From Hyperoodon ampullatus (taxonomy: Eukaryota; Chordata; Mammalia; Artiodactyla; Ziphiidae): a stretch of DNA of 64,000 nucleotides. The stretch covers positions 62,375,582 through 62,439,581 of the forward strand of contig OX457068.1 of assembly GCA_949752795.1 (NCBI GenBank), in the 5' to 3' direction. The notes under the pieces are model-generated. The model worked only from the letters and a program-made list of their open reading frames with translations. It did no database searches and was not told the origin of the DNA. Below are positions 37,035-49,013 of this stretch, one piece after another (within the stretch, counting starts at the first letter, position 1; every line of letters begins with the position of its first letter). The translations under genes were made by a program, and so were the position numbers.

Positions 37035-40000
37035 TGGTCATAGGAACATACATATTGATAATTACCATAAATGTGAATGGATTAATTGCTCCAACCAAAA
37101 GACACAGGCTTGCTGAATGATTACAAAAACAAGACCCATATATATGCTGTCTACAAGAGACCCACTTCAGACTTAGTGACACATACACATTGAAAGTGAG
37201 GGGATGGAAAAAGATATTCCATGCAAATGGAAATCAAAAGAAAGCTGAAGTAGCAATTCTCATATCAGACAAAATAGACTTTAAAACAAAGACTATTACA
37301 AGAGACAAAGAAGGACACTACATAATGATCAAGAGATCGATGCAAGAAGAAGATATAACAATTGTAAATATTTATACACCCAACATAGGAGCACCTCAAT
37401 ACATAAGGCAAATAACTAACAGCCATAAAAGGGGAAATCGACAGTAACACAATCATAGTAAGGGACTTTAACACCCCACTTTCACCAATGGACAGATCAT
37501 CCAAAATGAAAATAAATGAGGAAACACAATCTTTAAATGATACATTAAACAATATGGACTTAATTGATATTTATAGGACATTCCATCCAAAGACAACAGA
37601 ATACACATTCTTCTGAAGTGCTCATGGAACATTCTCCAGGATAGATTATATCTTGGGTCACAATTCAAGCCTTGGTAAATTTAAGAAAATTGAAATTGTA
37701 TCAAGTATCTTTTCTGAACACAACGCTATGGGACTAGATATCAATTACAGGAAAAGATCTGTAAAAAATACAAACACAAGGAGGCTAAACAATACACTAC
37801 TTAATTACAAAGTGATCACTGAAGAAATCAAACAGGAAATCAAAAAATACCTAGAAACAAATGACAATGGAGACACGATGACCCAAAATCTATGGGATGC
37901 AGCAAAAGCAGTTCTAAGAGGGAAGTTTACAACAATACAATCCTACCTAAGAAACAGGAAACATTTCAAATAAACAAGCTAACCTTACACCTAAAGCAAT
38001 TAGAGAAAGAAAAACAAACAAAATCCCAAAGTTAGCAGAAGGAAAGAAATCATAGAGATCAGATCAGAAATAAATGAAAAAGAAATGAAGGAAATGATAG
38101 CAAAGATCAATAAAACTAAAAGCTGGTTCTTTGAGAAGATAAACAAAATTGATAAACCATTAGCCAGACTCATCAAGAAAAAAAAGGAGAAGACTCAAAT
38201 CCATAGAATTAGAATGAAAAAGGAGAAGTAACAACTGACACTGCAGAAATACAAAGGATCATGAGAGATTACTACAAGAAACTCTATGCCAATAAAATGG
38301 ACAACCTGGAAGAAATGGACAAATTCTTAGAAATACACAAGCTGCCAAGACTGAACCAGGAAGAAATAGAAAATATGAACAGACCAATCACAAGCACTGT
38401 AATTGAAACTGTGATTAAAAATCTTCCAACAAACAAAAGCCCAGGACCAGATGGCTTCACAGGCGAATTCTATCAAACATTTAGAGAAGAGCTAACACCT
38501 ATCTTCCTCAAACTCTTCCAAAATATAGCAGAGGGAGGAACACTCCCAAACTCATTCTGCAAGGCCAACATCACCCTGACACCAAAACCAGACAAAGATG
38601 TCACCAAGAAAGAACACTACAGGCGAATATCACTGATGAACATAGATGCAAAAATCCTCAACAAAATACTAGCAAACAGAATCCAACAGCACACTAAAAG
38701 GATCATACATCATGATCAAGTGGGGTTTATTCCAGGAATGCAAGGATTCTTTGATATATGCAAATCAATCAACGCGATACACCATATTAACAAACTGAAG
38801 GAGAAAAACCACATGATCATCTAAATAGATGCAGAGAAAGTGTTTGACAAAATTCAACACCAGTTTATGATGAAAACCCTGAAGAAAGTAGGCATAGAGG
38901 GAACTTTCCTCAACATAATAAAGGCCATATGTGGCAAACCCACAGCCAACAGCATCCTCAATGGTGAAAAACTGAAACCATTTCCACTAAGATCAGGAAC
39001 AAGACAAGGTTGCCCACTCTCACCACTCTTATTCAACATACTTTTGGAAGTTTTAGCCACAGCAAACAGAGAAGAAAAGGAAATAAAACGGGAAAAGAAG
39101 AAGTTAAGCTGTCACTGTTTGCAGATGACATGATACTAGACATAGAGAATCCTAAATATGCTACCAGAAAACTACTAGAGTTAATCAATGAGTTTGGTAA
39201 AGTAGCAGGATACAAAATTAATGCACAGAAATCTCTGGCATTCTTATACACTAATGAGGAAAAATCTGAAAGTGAAATTAAGAAAACAGTCCCATTTACC
39301 ATTGCAACAAAAAAAAACAAAATATCTAGGAATAAACCTACCTAAGGAGAAAAAAGACCTGTATGCAGAAAATTATAAGACACTGATGAAAGAAATTAAA
39401 CATGATACAAATAGATGGAGAGATATACCATGTTCTTGGATTGGAAGAATCAACATTTTGAAAATGACTCTGCTACCCAAAGCAATCTACAGGTTCAATG
39501 CATCCCTGTCAAACTACCACTGGCATTTTTCACAGACCTAGAAAAAAAAATTTCACAATTTGTATGGAAACACAAAAGACCCGAATAGCCAAAGCAATCT
39601 TGAGAATGAAAAATGGAGCTGGAGGAATCAGGCTCCCTGACTTCAGACTATACTACAAAGCTACAGTAATCAAGGCAGTATGGTACTGGCACAAAAACAG
39701 AAATATAGATCTATGGAACAGGATAGAAAGCTCAGAGATACACCCACACACATATGGTCACCTTATCTTTGATAAAGGAGGCAAGAATTTACAGTGGAGA
39801 AAAGACAGCCTCTCCAATAAGTGGTGCTGGGAAAACTGGACAGGTACATTTAAAACTATGAAATTAGAACACTCCCTAACACCATACACAAAAACAAACT
39901 CAAAACGGATTCAAGACCTAAATGTAAGACCAGACACTATAAAACTCTTAGAGGAAAACACAGGAAGAACACTCTTTGACATAAGTCACAGCAAGATCTT

Positions 40001-40850
40001 TTTTGATCCACCTCCTAGAGTAATGAAAATAAAAAACAAAAATAAACAAACGGGACCTAATGAAACTTCAAAGCTTTTGCACAGCAAAGGAAACCATAAA
40101 CAAGACAAAAAGACAACCCTCAGAATGCAAGAAAATATTTGCAAATGAATCAATGGACAAAAGTTTAATCTCCAAAATGTATAAACAGCTCATGCAGCTC
40201 AATATTAAAGAAACAAACAACCCAATCCAAAACTGGGCAGAAGATCTAAATAGGTATTTCTCCAAAGAAGACATACAGGTGGCCAAGAAGCACATGAAAA
40301 GCTGCTCAACATCACTAATTATTAGAGAAATGCAAATCAAAACTACAATGAGGTATCACCTCACACCAGTTAGAATGGGCATTATCAGAAAATCTACAAA
40401 CAATAAATGCTGGAAAGGGTGCAGAGAAAAGGGGACCCTCCTGCACTGTTGGTGGGAATGTAAATTGATACAGCCACTATGGAGAACAGTATGGAGGTTC
40501 CTTTAAAAACTAAAACTAGAATTACCATATGATCCAGCAATCCCACTACTGGGCATGTACCCAGAGAAAACTGTAATTCAAAAAGACACATGCACCCCAA
40601 TGTTCATTGCAGCACTCTTTACAATAGCCAGGTCATGGAAACAACCTAAATGCCCATCAACAGACGAATGGATAAAGAAGTTGTGGTACATATATACAAT
40701 GGAATATTACTCAGCCATAAAAAGGAGCGAAATTGAGTCATTTGTTGAGACGTGGACGGATCTAGAGACTGTCATACAGAGTAAAGTAAGTCAGAAAGAT
40801 AAAAACAAATATCGTATATTAACGCATGTATGTGAAACCTAGAAAAATGG
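37035..40850 (+). pseudogene. L1-F ORF2, multiply broken
   Basis: Endonuclease, reverse transcriptase and zinc-knuckle regions follow in the expected order. The segment is full-length relative to L1-B, including the part missing from L1-C (donor-like cttggtaaat at 37671-37680, acceptor-like ttcacaggcg ending 38465). A TAA replaces a serine-encoding codon at 38822-38824, and several small indels lie near 39090 and 39310. Confidence 0.9.
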
Positions 40851-41069
40851 TACAGATGAGCCAGTTTGCAGGGAAGAAATTGAGACACAGATGTAGAGAA
40901 CAGATATATGGACACCAAGTGTGGAAAACTGCGGTGGGGTGGGGATGGTGGTGTGCTGAATTGGGCGATTGTGATTGACATGTATACACTGATGTGTATA
41001 AAACTGATGACTAATAAGAACCTGCAGTATAAAAAATCAAGCAAACAAACAGACAAAACAACTAATACT

Positions 41070-41660
41070 AAACTTTCTGTGGGTTTTTGTATGGAAATAT
41101 GTTAATATAAATGTTTCAGACATTACATGAAATTTCTAAAAATATTATATGTTCTGGTATAATGTTATAAGTCATAATTCTAGTTATTACTTTAAAATGT
41201 ATATCTCATAAATAACTAAATTTCCTTTTCAATTGCATCATTATGAACTTTCATCAAATCTTTAACTGTTGTCATTTTTACGTCTTTTGTCATTTACAGA
41301 CAGTTCTGGGTGTACTCTGATTCTTTTGCTAAAATATTCCTATAAAAGTGTTTCATCTTCAAGGAATTCATGGAAAAGACTGACAAGTACAGGTTTCTGG
41401 TAACTGACTATACTGCTGAACTGAATGAATAAGCATTTTCAGAACTCTAATGGGAAACTGATGAACTCATAAAAGTGCTAACAAAAGATCAAGATTTTTA
41501 AAAATTAATCACATGGGACTGAGTGAACTGCTGAGGGTGATTATAATTTTTGTGACTTTCTGTTTGAATAAAAAAAATCCCACAAGGACTCAGAGGCAAA
41601 AAATATACAAATCAATTTTCACTGCAATGTAAAGGAGCTGTTACAGTGAAGAAAAAAAAG
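41070..41660 (+). other. Non-L1 segment carried at the 3-prime end of L1-F
   Basis: Between the L1-F 3-prime UTR and the A/G tail (about 41648-41668) lies AT-rich sequence that does not resemble L1. It contains a splice-acceptor-like stretch (ttttgtcatttacag, ending at about 41300) and a 'gaataaaaaaaatccc' motif at 41566-41582. The downstream TSD lies after it, so it moved together with L1-F. I do not recognise its source with confidence; it may be a dispersed sequence rather than single-copy. Confidence 0.65.
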
Positions 41661-41680
41661 AAAGAAAGAAAAGATACATG

Positions 41681-42222
41681 TGCCCCAATGTTCATAGCAG
41701 CACTATTTATGATAGCCAAGACATGGAAGCAACCTAAATGTCCATCAACAGATGAATGGATAAAGAAGATGTGGTACATATATACAATGGAATATTACTC
41801 AGCCATAAAAAAGAATGAAATAATGCCATTTGGAACAACACTGATGGACCTAGAGATTATCATACTAAGAGAAGTAAGTCAGAGAAAGACAAATATCATA
41901 TGATATCACTTATATGTGGAATGTAAAAAAAAAGTGATTCCACATATGAACTTCTTTATAAAACAGAAACAGACCCACAGACAAAGAAAATAAACTTACG
42001 GTTACCAAAGGGGGAGAGGGATAAATTGGGAGTTTGGGATTAAAACATATACACTACTATATATAAATAGATAATCAACAAGGACCTACTGTATAGCACA
42101 GGAAACTCTTCTCAATATTCTGTAACAACCTATATCAGAAAAGAATCTGAAAAAGAATAGATATATGTATAACTGAAAAAAAACCAGTGTAAACAGAAAA
42201 AATAAAACCTCTGTTCTTAAAA
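41681..42222 (+). mobile_element. L1-E, second part (ORF2 end, 3'UTR, tail)
   Basis: L1-E resumes at 'tgccccaatgttcatagcag', passes the ORF2 C terminus and a 3-prime UTR with 'gacctactgtatagcacag', and ends in an A-rich tail before the TSD copy at 42223-42236. Confidence 0.92.
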
Positions 42223-42236
42223 AAAAGAATCAATGG

Positions 42237-43010
42237 AAATTCTATAACTGAAAAATGCAATATCTAAAATTTAAAATTAATTGTATGGGCTTATCAACAG
42301 AATGAAGAAAACAGAGGGAGGAGTCAGTGAACTTAAAGAGAGATCGGCATAAAATATCCAATGTGAAGAGTAGAGAGAAAAGTGATAGAGCCTATAGGAT
42401 AATATCAAGAGACTTAACACACATGCAATTGGAGTCCTAGAAAGAGAAGAGAGATGAAATAGGGTAGAAGAAAATATTTGAAGAAATAGTGACCAAATCA
42501 TCCCCAAATTTGGTGAAAGACATAAATTTGCACACCTAAGAATCTTACAAACCTCAAGCAGTTTAACTAAAATAAAACCATGTCAAAGAACATCAGAGTC
42601 AACCTGCTGGAAATCAGTGATAAAGAGAAAATCTTGAAAGCACACAGAGAAAAGCAACATATTACAAAGAGGACAATAATGATTCAAATGACCACTGATT
42701 TCTCATGTCAGAAAGAGTGGAGGACAGTAGACACTGGATGAACATCTTGCAAGTACTGAAAGAAAAAAAACAACTGTCAGCCCGGAATTCTATATCCAGC
42801 AAAAAATATACATCAAATATTCAGACAAAATCAAGATTTTTTCATATAAAAGAAAACTAAAAGAATTTGTCACCAGCAGAGCTGCACTAAAGAAATGCTA
42901 AAGGAAGTTCTTCAGGCTGAAGACAAATGATACCAGATGAAAATATGCATCTTTAGGAAGGAATTAAGAGCATCAAAAATCACGAATATCTATAAAAGAC
43001 TTCTTAAACA
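42237..43010 (+). mobile_element. Very old L1, second part (ORF1)
   Basis: It resumes with ORF1-like text: the 'gaagaaatagtgacc' RRM-end region and, near 42790, 'aattctatatccagcaaaaa', the conserved end of the ORF1 C-terminal domain. Heavily diverged. Confidence 0.6.
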
Positions 43011-43199
43011 TTCTTTCAAACATATTTGACTATTCAAAGCAAAAATTATAATACTGACTTGCATTTATAACTTTTGTAGTTGTCATATGTCATATAAAAG
43101 AAGTCTTATATGTCAGATGTCATATAAAAGAAATGGGGGGGATAACTGTTGTTTACTACAACAAAATAATTCTGCAAGGAAGAGTCTTGTATGTATATT

Positions 43200-43816
43200 T
43201 TTTCCAACTTTTGTAGGAACATCTAGAAAATGTAGAATTGCTGGATAAGAGAATATACACAACTGCAATCTTGATTGATTATGTCAAATTGTCTCCCAAA
43301 AGATGACTGGTTGATACATCTACCAGTATTATTGATAGCCCATTTACCTACCCTCAATAACCGAAAATTTTAATCTAGTTTTAAAATGTTTGCCAATCTA
43401 ATAGGTGAAACATGGTAACTCATTTTTTATTTAATCTCTTATCTTTTAGTTACCATTAAGTTTGTCAGCCATTTTTATTTCTTTTCTGAGAACTGTCCTA
43501 TATCTTATTAATATGTGAAACAAAGGAAACTAGTCTTTATCTACATATGTGCTGCAAATGTTTCCCCTCACTCTGTCATCTGCCTTTTGACTTCTTTTTC
43601 ATGCAAAATATTTAAATTTTCAGATAGCCAATGTTAAAGTGAAGTTCTTAAAAGGTCAAATTTATGAAAATTTCATTTTATGGTTTCTAAGATTTTGTCC
43701 AAACTTAAAAAGATCTCTACTTCATGACTCATTTTAAAATCACCCATGTTTCCTTCTAACATTTTCATTATTTCAATTTTTACCTTTAGGTAATTGTACT
43801 AAGAGGAATATAGATT
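43200..43816 (-). mobile_element. Old minus-strand L1 (target of L1-K), first part
   Basis: The plus strand reads like an inverted L1 ORF2 3-prime region ('gtagaattgctggataag', 'ttttgacttctttttcatgc'). The second part appears after L1-K at about 48110-48260 ('ggttttcccagcatcgatta'). TSD copies of L1-K mark the junctions. Confidence 0.6.
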
Positions 43817-45332
43817 AAGAATTAAGGACAATAAATGAAATACAGGGTAAAAAAATAGAAATAATCAATGAAACTAAGAACTGGTTCTTTGAAAAGATAA
43901 ACAAAATTGATAAACCCTTAGCCAGATTTATCAAGATAAAAAGAGAGAGGGCTTAAATCAATAAAATCAGAAATTAAAAAGACGTTACAAATGACACCAC
44001 AGAAATATAAATGATCATAAGCAACTATCACAAACAACTATATGCCAACAAAATGGGAAATGTAGAAGAAACAAATTCTAAGACAAATTCCTAGAAATGT
44101 ATGATCTCCCAAGACTGAACCAGGAAGAAACAGAAAATATGAACAGACCAATTAGCAGTAATGAAATTGAATCAGTCATTTTTAAAAAAAAAAAAAAACT
44201 CCCAGTAAACAAAAGTCCAGGACCAGACAGTTTCACAGTTGAATTCTACCAAATATTTAGAGAAGAGTTAACACCTATCCTTCTCAAACTATTCATAAAT
44301 ACTGCAGAGGAAGGAACACTTTTAAACTCATTCTACAAGGCCAGCATCACCCCGATACCAAAACCAGACAAAGATATCACAAAAAACGAAAGTTACAGGC
44401 CAATATTACTGATGAACATAGATGCAAAAATTCTCAACAAAATATTAGCAAACCAAATCCAACAATACATTAAAAGGATCATAAACCATGGTCAAGTGGG
44501 ATTTATCACAGGGATGCAAGAATTTTTCAATACATGCAAATCAATCAATGTGATACACCACATCAACAAACTGAAGAATAAAAACTATATGATCATTTCA
44601 ATAGATGCAAAGAAAGATAAAAAGCTTTTGAGTGGATAAATTCAACATCCATTTATGAAAAAAGCTCTCCAGAAAGTGGGCATAGAGGGAACATACCTCA
44701 ATATAATAAAGGGCATATATGAAAAACCCACAGCTAACACCATACTCAATGGTGAAAAGCTAAAAGCATTTCCTCTTAGATCAGGAACAAGACAAAGATG
44801 CCCACTCTGGCCACTTCTATTCAAAATAGTATTGGAAGTCCTAGCCAGAGCAATCAGATAAGAAAAAGAAATGAAAGGAATCCAAATTGGAAAAGAAGAA
44901 GTAAAACTGTCACTGTTTGCAGATGACATGATACTATACATAGAAAATCCTAAAGACGCAACCAGAAAACTACTAGGTCTTATCAATGAACTTGGTAAAG
45001 TTGCAGGATACAAAATTAATATACAGAAATCTCTTGCATTTCTATACACTAACAATGAACTACCAGAAAGAGAAATTAAGGAAACAATCCCACTTACCAT
45101 TGCATCAGTGCCTAGGAATAATCATACCTAAGGAGGTAAAAGAACTGTAAGATGCAGAAAAAAGAAATTAAAGACAACACAAACAGAGGGAAAGATATAC
45201 TGTGTTCATGGATTGGAAGCATTAATATTGTTAAAATGACCATACTACCAAATGCAATCTACAATCCTTATCAAAATACCAATGTCATTTTTCACAGAGC
45301 TAGACAAAATAATGTTTAAAATCTTTACGAAG

Positions 45333-45538
45333 GGGCTTCCCTGGTGGTGCAGTGGTTGAGAGTCCACCTGCCGATGCAGGGGACGCGGGTTCATGCCCCG
45401 GTCTGGGAAGATCTCACATGCCATGGAGTGACTGGGCCCATGAGCCATGGCCACTGAGCCTGTGCATCTGGAGCCTGTGCTCTGCAACAGGAGAGGCCAC
45501 AATAATGAGAGGCCCACGTACCACCAAAAAAAAAAAAA
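45333..45538 (+). mobile_element. CHR SINE in L1-K
   Basis: It starts gggcttccctggtggtgcag and has the B-box region gggttcatgccccgg and an A tail of about 17. The TSD is aaaatctttacg (45318-45329) and aaaatctgtatg (45539-45550), 10 of 12 identical. It is moderately diverged. Confidence 0.93.
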
Positions 45539-46221
45539 AAAATCTGTATGGAAACACAAAAGACCCCAAATAGCCAAAACGATCTTGAGAAAGAAGAAAA
45601 GAGCTGGAGGTATCACACTCCCTGACTTCAGACTGTACTACAAATCTACAGTAATCAAAACAGTATGGTACAGGCACAAAAAGAGACACACAGATCAAGG
45701 GAACAGAATAGAGAGCCCAGAAATAAACCCACCCACTTATGGTCAATCAATCCATGACAAAAGGAGGCAAGAATATACAATGGAGAAAAGACAGTCTCTT
45801 CAATACATGGTGTTGGGAAAACCGGACAACTACATCTAAAAGAATGAAGTTAGAACATTCTCTAACACCATACACAAAAATAAACTCAAAATGGATTAAA
45901 GACCTAAATGAAAGATCAGAAACCATAAAACCCCTAGAAGAAAACATAGTCAGAACACCCTTTCACATAAGTCATAGCAATATTTTTTGGATCTGTCTCT
46001 GAAGGCAAAGGAATCAAAAGCAAAAACAAACAAATGGAACCTCATTAAACTGGAAACCACCAACGAAAGGAAACCACTGACAAAATGAAAAGACAACCTA
46101 CTGAATGGGACAAAATATTTGCAAATGACATGACTGGTAAGGGGTTAATATCAAAAATATAAACAGCTCATACAACTCAACATCAAAAAAAGAAAAAACT
46201 GATTTAAAAAATGGGCAGAAG

Positions 46222-46943
46222 GGGGCCACGTGATCAAGGCCAATATGGCCACTGCTGCCACTGAGCACTGAGGTGCCCTGTGCCCCCAGACTGACAGGCA
46301 GACAGACAGACAGACATGTAAAAACCAGACTGAAGCACATATAACGTAGACTGTGTATGTTTACACTGTTGTATATAAATGGGACAACTCCTCGCCCTCT
46401 ACCCCCTCCCCTTCCCTCTGGTTGTATGATTTTCTTCTTTTGTTAAGGACACCTGGAAGCAGTGCCTCCTTCAGGGTTGGCTGGGGGCTCTGCTTATCCA
46501 CCTCTTGGGGTGCCTGCCTCTCCCTCTCCTTCTCCCGTGGTTCCCTTCACTCTCCCATATGCTCAGTATTCAGTGGTGTATATGTCTTCTCCCAGATGTG
46601 GGGCACATGCTCCAAGTGACAGGATCTTCTCCTTAGTCTTAGCTCCTGGAACTCTTCATAAGGAGTTGGGGGAGGAGGGAGGCACAGGAAATGGGAACCA
46701 AGCTGAAGTAGGGGCTGAGACTGGGGCTGGATGAGGGTGCTCCTTGCTACCCAGCCTTCTGCAGAGAACCTTCCCTGGGATTAGAGTTGCTGTTCCCAGG
46801 GGAAACTCTTGTCTCCCCAGCCCTTCTTGTGGGCCCCATGGTGTGATGCTGTATCTGTATATTCTATACAAAGCTACTTGTCCTTTCCCTTTGTAAACTA
46901 CATTTGACATGGATTAAACCATTATAAACAGCTAAAAAATAAT
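46222..46943 (+). pseudogene. Retrocopy of an unidentified mRNA, mostly 3'UTR
   Basis: A GC-rich, non-L1 block of about 720 nt interrupts L1-K. It is flanked by aaaatgggcagaag (46208-46221) and aaaaaggtcagaag (46944-46957). It ends with an ATTAAA signal (46913-46918), about 15 nt and an A-rich tail, as expected of a 5-prime-truncated mRNA copy. The first bases could encode a protein end, HVIKANMATAATEH followed by TGA, but I cannot match it to a gene and the frame is uncertain. (CAGA)n follows at about 46294-46315. Confidence 0.8.
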
Positions 46944-47872
46944 AAAAAGGTCAGAAGACCTGAATAGACAGTTTTCCAGAGAAGACATACAGATGGCCAA
47001 CAGGCACATGAAAAGATGCTCAGCATCACTAATCATCAGAGAACTGCAAATCAAAACCACAATGAGATATCACCTCATACTTGCCAGAATGGCTATCCTC
47101 AAAAAACCAAAAATAGCAAATTTTATCAAGGATGTGAAGAAAAGGGAACCCTTGTACAATGTCGGTGGGAATGTAAATTGATTTGGCCACTATGGAAAAT
47201 GGTATGGAGGTTCCTCAGAAAACTAAAAAATAGAACTACCCTATGATTCAGCGATTCCACTCATGGGTATATAGCTGAAGCAAATGAAAACATTAATTCA
47301 AAAAGATATATGCTCCTCAGTATTCATAGCAGCATTATTTACAATAGCCAAGATATGGAAGCAACCTAAGTGTCCATCAACAGATGAATACATAAAGAAG
47401 ATTTGGTGTATATATACACAATGGAATACTACTCAGCCACAAAAAAGAATGAAAATTTTCCATTTGTAACAACATGGATGGACTTAGAGAGTATTATGTT
47501 TAGTGAAATTAGTCAGAGAGAGAAAGACAAATACGGTATGATATCATTTATATGTGGAATCTAAAAAATAAAGCAAACTAGTGAATATAATTTTTAAAAA
47601 AACAGACTCACAGCTATAGAAAACAAACTGTGGTTACCAGTGGGAAGAGGGAAGGAAGAACAGGTAAGATAGAGTCAGGGAATTAAGAGGTACAAACTAA
47701 AACTGTAAAATAAATAAGCTACAGGGATATCTTGTACAGTGTAGGGAATATAGCCAATATTTATAATAACTATAAATAAAGTATAATATTTAAAAATTAT
47801 GAATCACTATGTTATACACCTGAAACATATAGTGTTGTAAATCAACTATACCTCAATTAGAAAAAAACAAAA

Positions 47873-48063
47873 GGGCTTCCCTGGTGGCACAGTGGTTGAG
47901 AGTCTGCCTGCCGATGCAGGGGACGCGAGTTCGTGTCCCGGTTCAGGAAGATCCCACATGCCGCGGAGCGGCTGGGCCCGTGAGCCATGGCCGCTGAGCC
48001 TGCGCGTCCAGAGCCTGTGCTCCGCAATGGGAGAGGCCACAACAGTGAGAGGCCCATGTACCA

Positions 48064-48096
<33 letters not shown>
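47873..48096 (+). mobile_element. CHR SINE at the tail of L1-K
   Basis: It starts gggcttccctggtggcacag with a B box gggacgcgagttcgtgtccc and a pure A tail of about 34. It directly follows the A-rich end of L1-K and shares its downstream TSD. No separate TSD can be resolved because the target would itself be an A tail. Confidence 0.93.
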
Positions 48097-48100
<4 letters not shown>

Positions 48101-48109
48101 ATTAAGGAC

Positions 48110-48260
48110 TAAATCCAGCTTTATTTTTTATCCAAATGACTCAACTGGTTTTCCCAGCATCGATTATTAAAGAATTGATTTCTCTCCAGTGATTTGAAAT
48201 ATATGAAATATTTTTTATATATGCTGTGTTCCCTCTGCTTTGCAGGTGGTTTATGAACTC
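48110..48260 (-). mobile_element. Old minus-strand L1, second part
   Basis: It continues the element interrupted at 43829. On the plus strand 'tcaactggttttcccagcat' followed by 'ctctccagtga' mirrors the region before the zinc-knuckle part of L1 ORF2. Confidence 0.55.
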
Positions 48261-48800
48261 TCTGCTTTGTTTCATCAATCAGCAATGTCTCTCTGAGGAA
48301 GGGGAGATTTTAAAAGCATAGAGAGGAAGAGACATGTCTGAAATTTTGGAGTTCAACGCCAGGGAGGAAGCACAGCTTTGCGGTCAGGAGTGCTGTTGGA
48401 GCTGCTGGGAAGGAGCAGCAGGAGGAAGGGGAAGATTTGGGGAGCACTAGGCATGCAGAACAGGACAAAGATAGGTGTCTATGTTACACAATGATATTTT
48501 TAAAAGCAATAGTATTGCCTCCCCAAATGACCAAAACTAACAATGAACACTTGTCCAGGTTCTCAGAGGACCTGCTTTAATGAACAGAAAATGGGTTTGT
48601 TAATCAGTTCACCAAATGTTTCTAAAGCACTTGAAATCATTTTGACCTCTCATAGGTATCTATTTTCCATTATTATCTTCTGTTTCACTCTTGGAAGCAG
48701 GCTGTTGCTTCATCAGAATCTGAATATATGTGTATTCTACATTTGCGGGATCCAAAACAGAAAGTTTATAGCAGGCCATTCTGAAGATCAGTTGGGTTCC
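48260..48800. other. Unassigned sequence
   Basis: No repeat or exon recognised. Short open frames only. Confidence 0.4.
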
Positions 48801-48804
48801 TCCT

Positions 48805-49013
48805 ACGAGCCAGGCCCTGGATGTTATCCCTCGTAAACCTCACACTGTGGCCCTTGCAGCAGCAGCAGCAGCAGCAGGAGAGCCGCTATTACTACATGTT
48901 ATGTAGAAAGTCAGGAGTATACAAACTCTCACTGTAGTTAGTGGCAAGACTGGTGCTCAACCGCAGCACCATCTGCTGCAGAAGCTGTGTTCCCAATGGG
49001 ATACCACACTGCC
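48805..49013 (-). mobile_element. MIR SINE with an internal (CAG)n
   Basis: On the plus strand 'gagccaggccctggatg', 'ttatccctcgtaaacctcac', 'tagtggcaagactggtgct' and a terminal 'ccacactgcctt' follow the inverted MIR consensus. A GCAGCAGCAG run (48857-48879) interrupts it near the position that normally reads 'aacaaccc'. Confidence 0.75.

Larger units (their letters stand above)
35175..41667 (+). mobile_element. L1-F: full-length L1 nested in L1-E, with extra 3-prime sequence
   Basis: A complete but decayed L1 runs from a leader starting 'ctttggaggaggaaccaaga' to a 3-prime UTR ending 'aacctgcagtataaaaaatc' (about 41020-41040). About 600 nt of non-L1 sequence and then an A/G tail follow before the downstream TSD. 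The TSD is gaaaagatacatg at 35162-35174 and 41668-41680. Its leader is about 0.9 kb and unlike that of L1-B and L1-C, so it belongs to another, older L1 lineage. Confidence 0.9.
43830..47872 (+). mobile_element. L1-K, 5-prime truncated, with nested insertions
   Basis: The L1 starts inside ORF2 (ataaatgaaatacagggt) and ends with a 3-prime UTR at 'ctatacctcaattagaaaaa'. The TSD aagaattaaggac sits at 43817-43829 and 48097-48109, the second copy only after the terminal SINE. Inside lie a CHR SINE (45333-45538) and a 3-prime-UTR retrocopy (46222-46943). The reverse transcriptase FADD is kept near 44921-44932, but stops elsewhere (for example about 44637 and 44859) break the frame. Confidence 0.92.
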
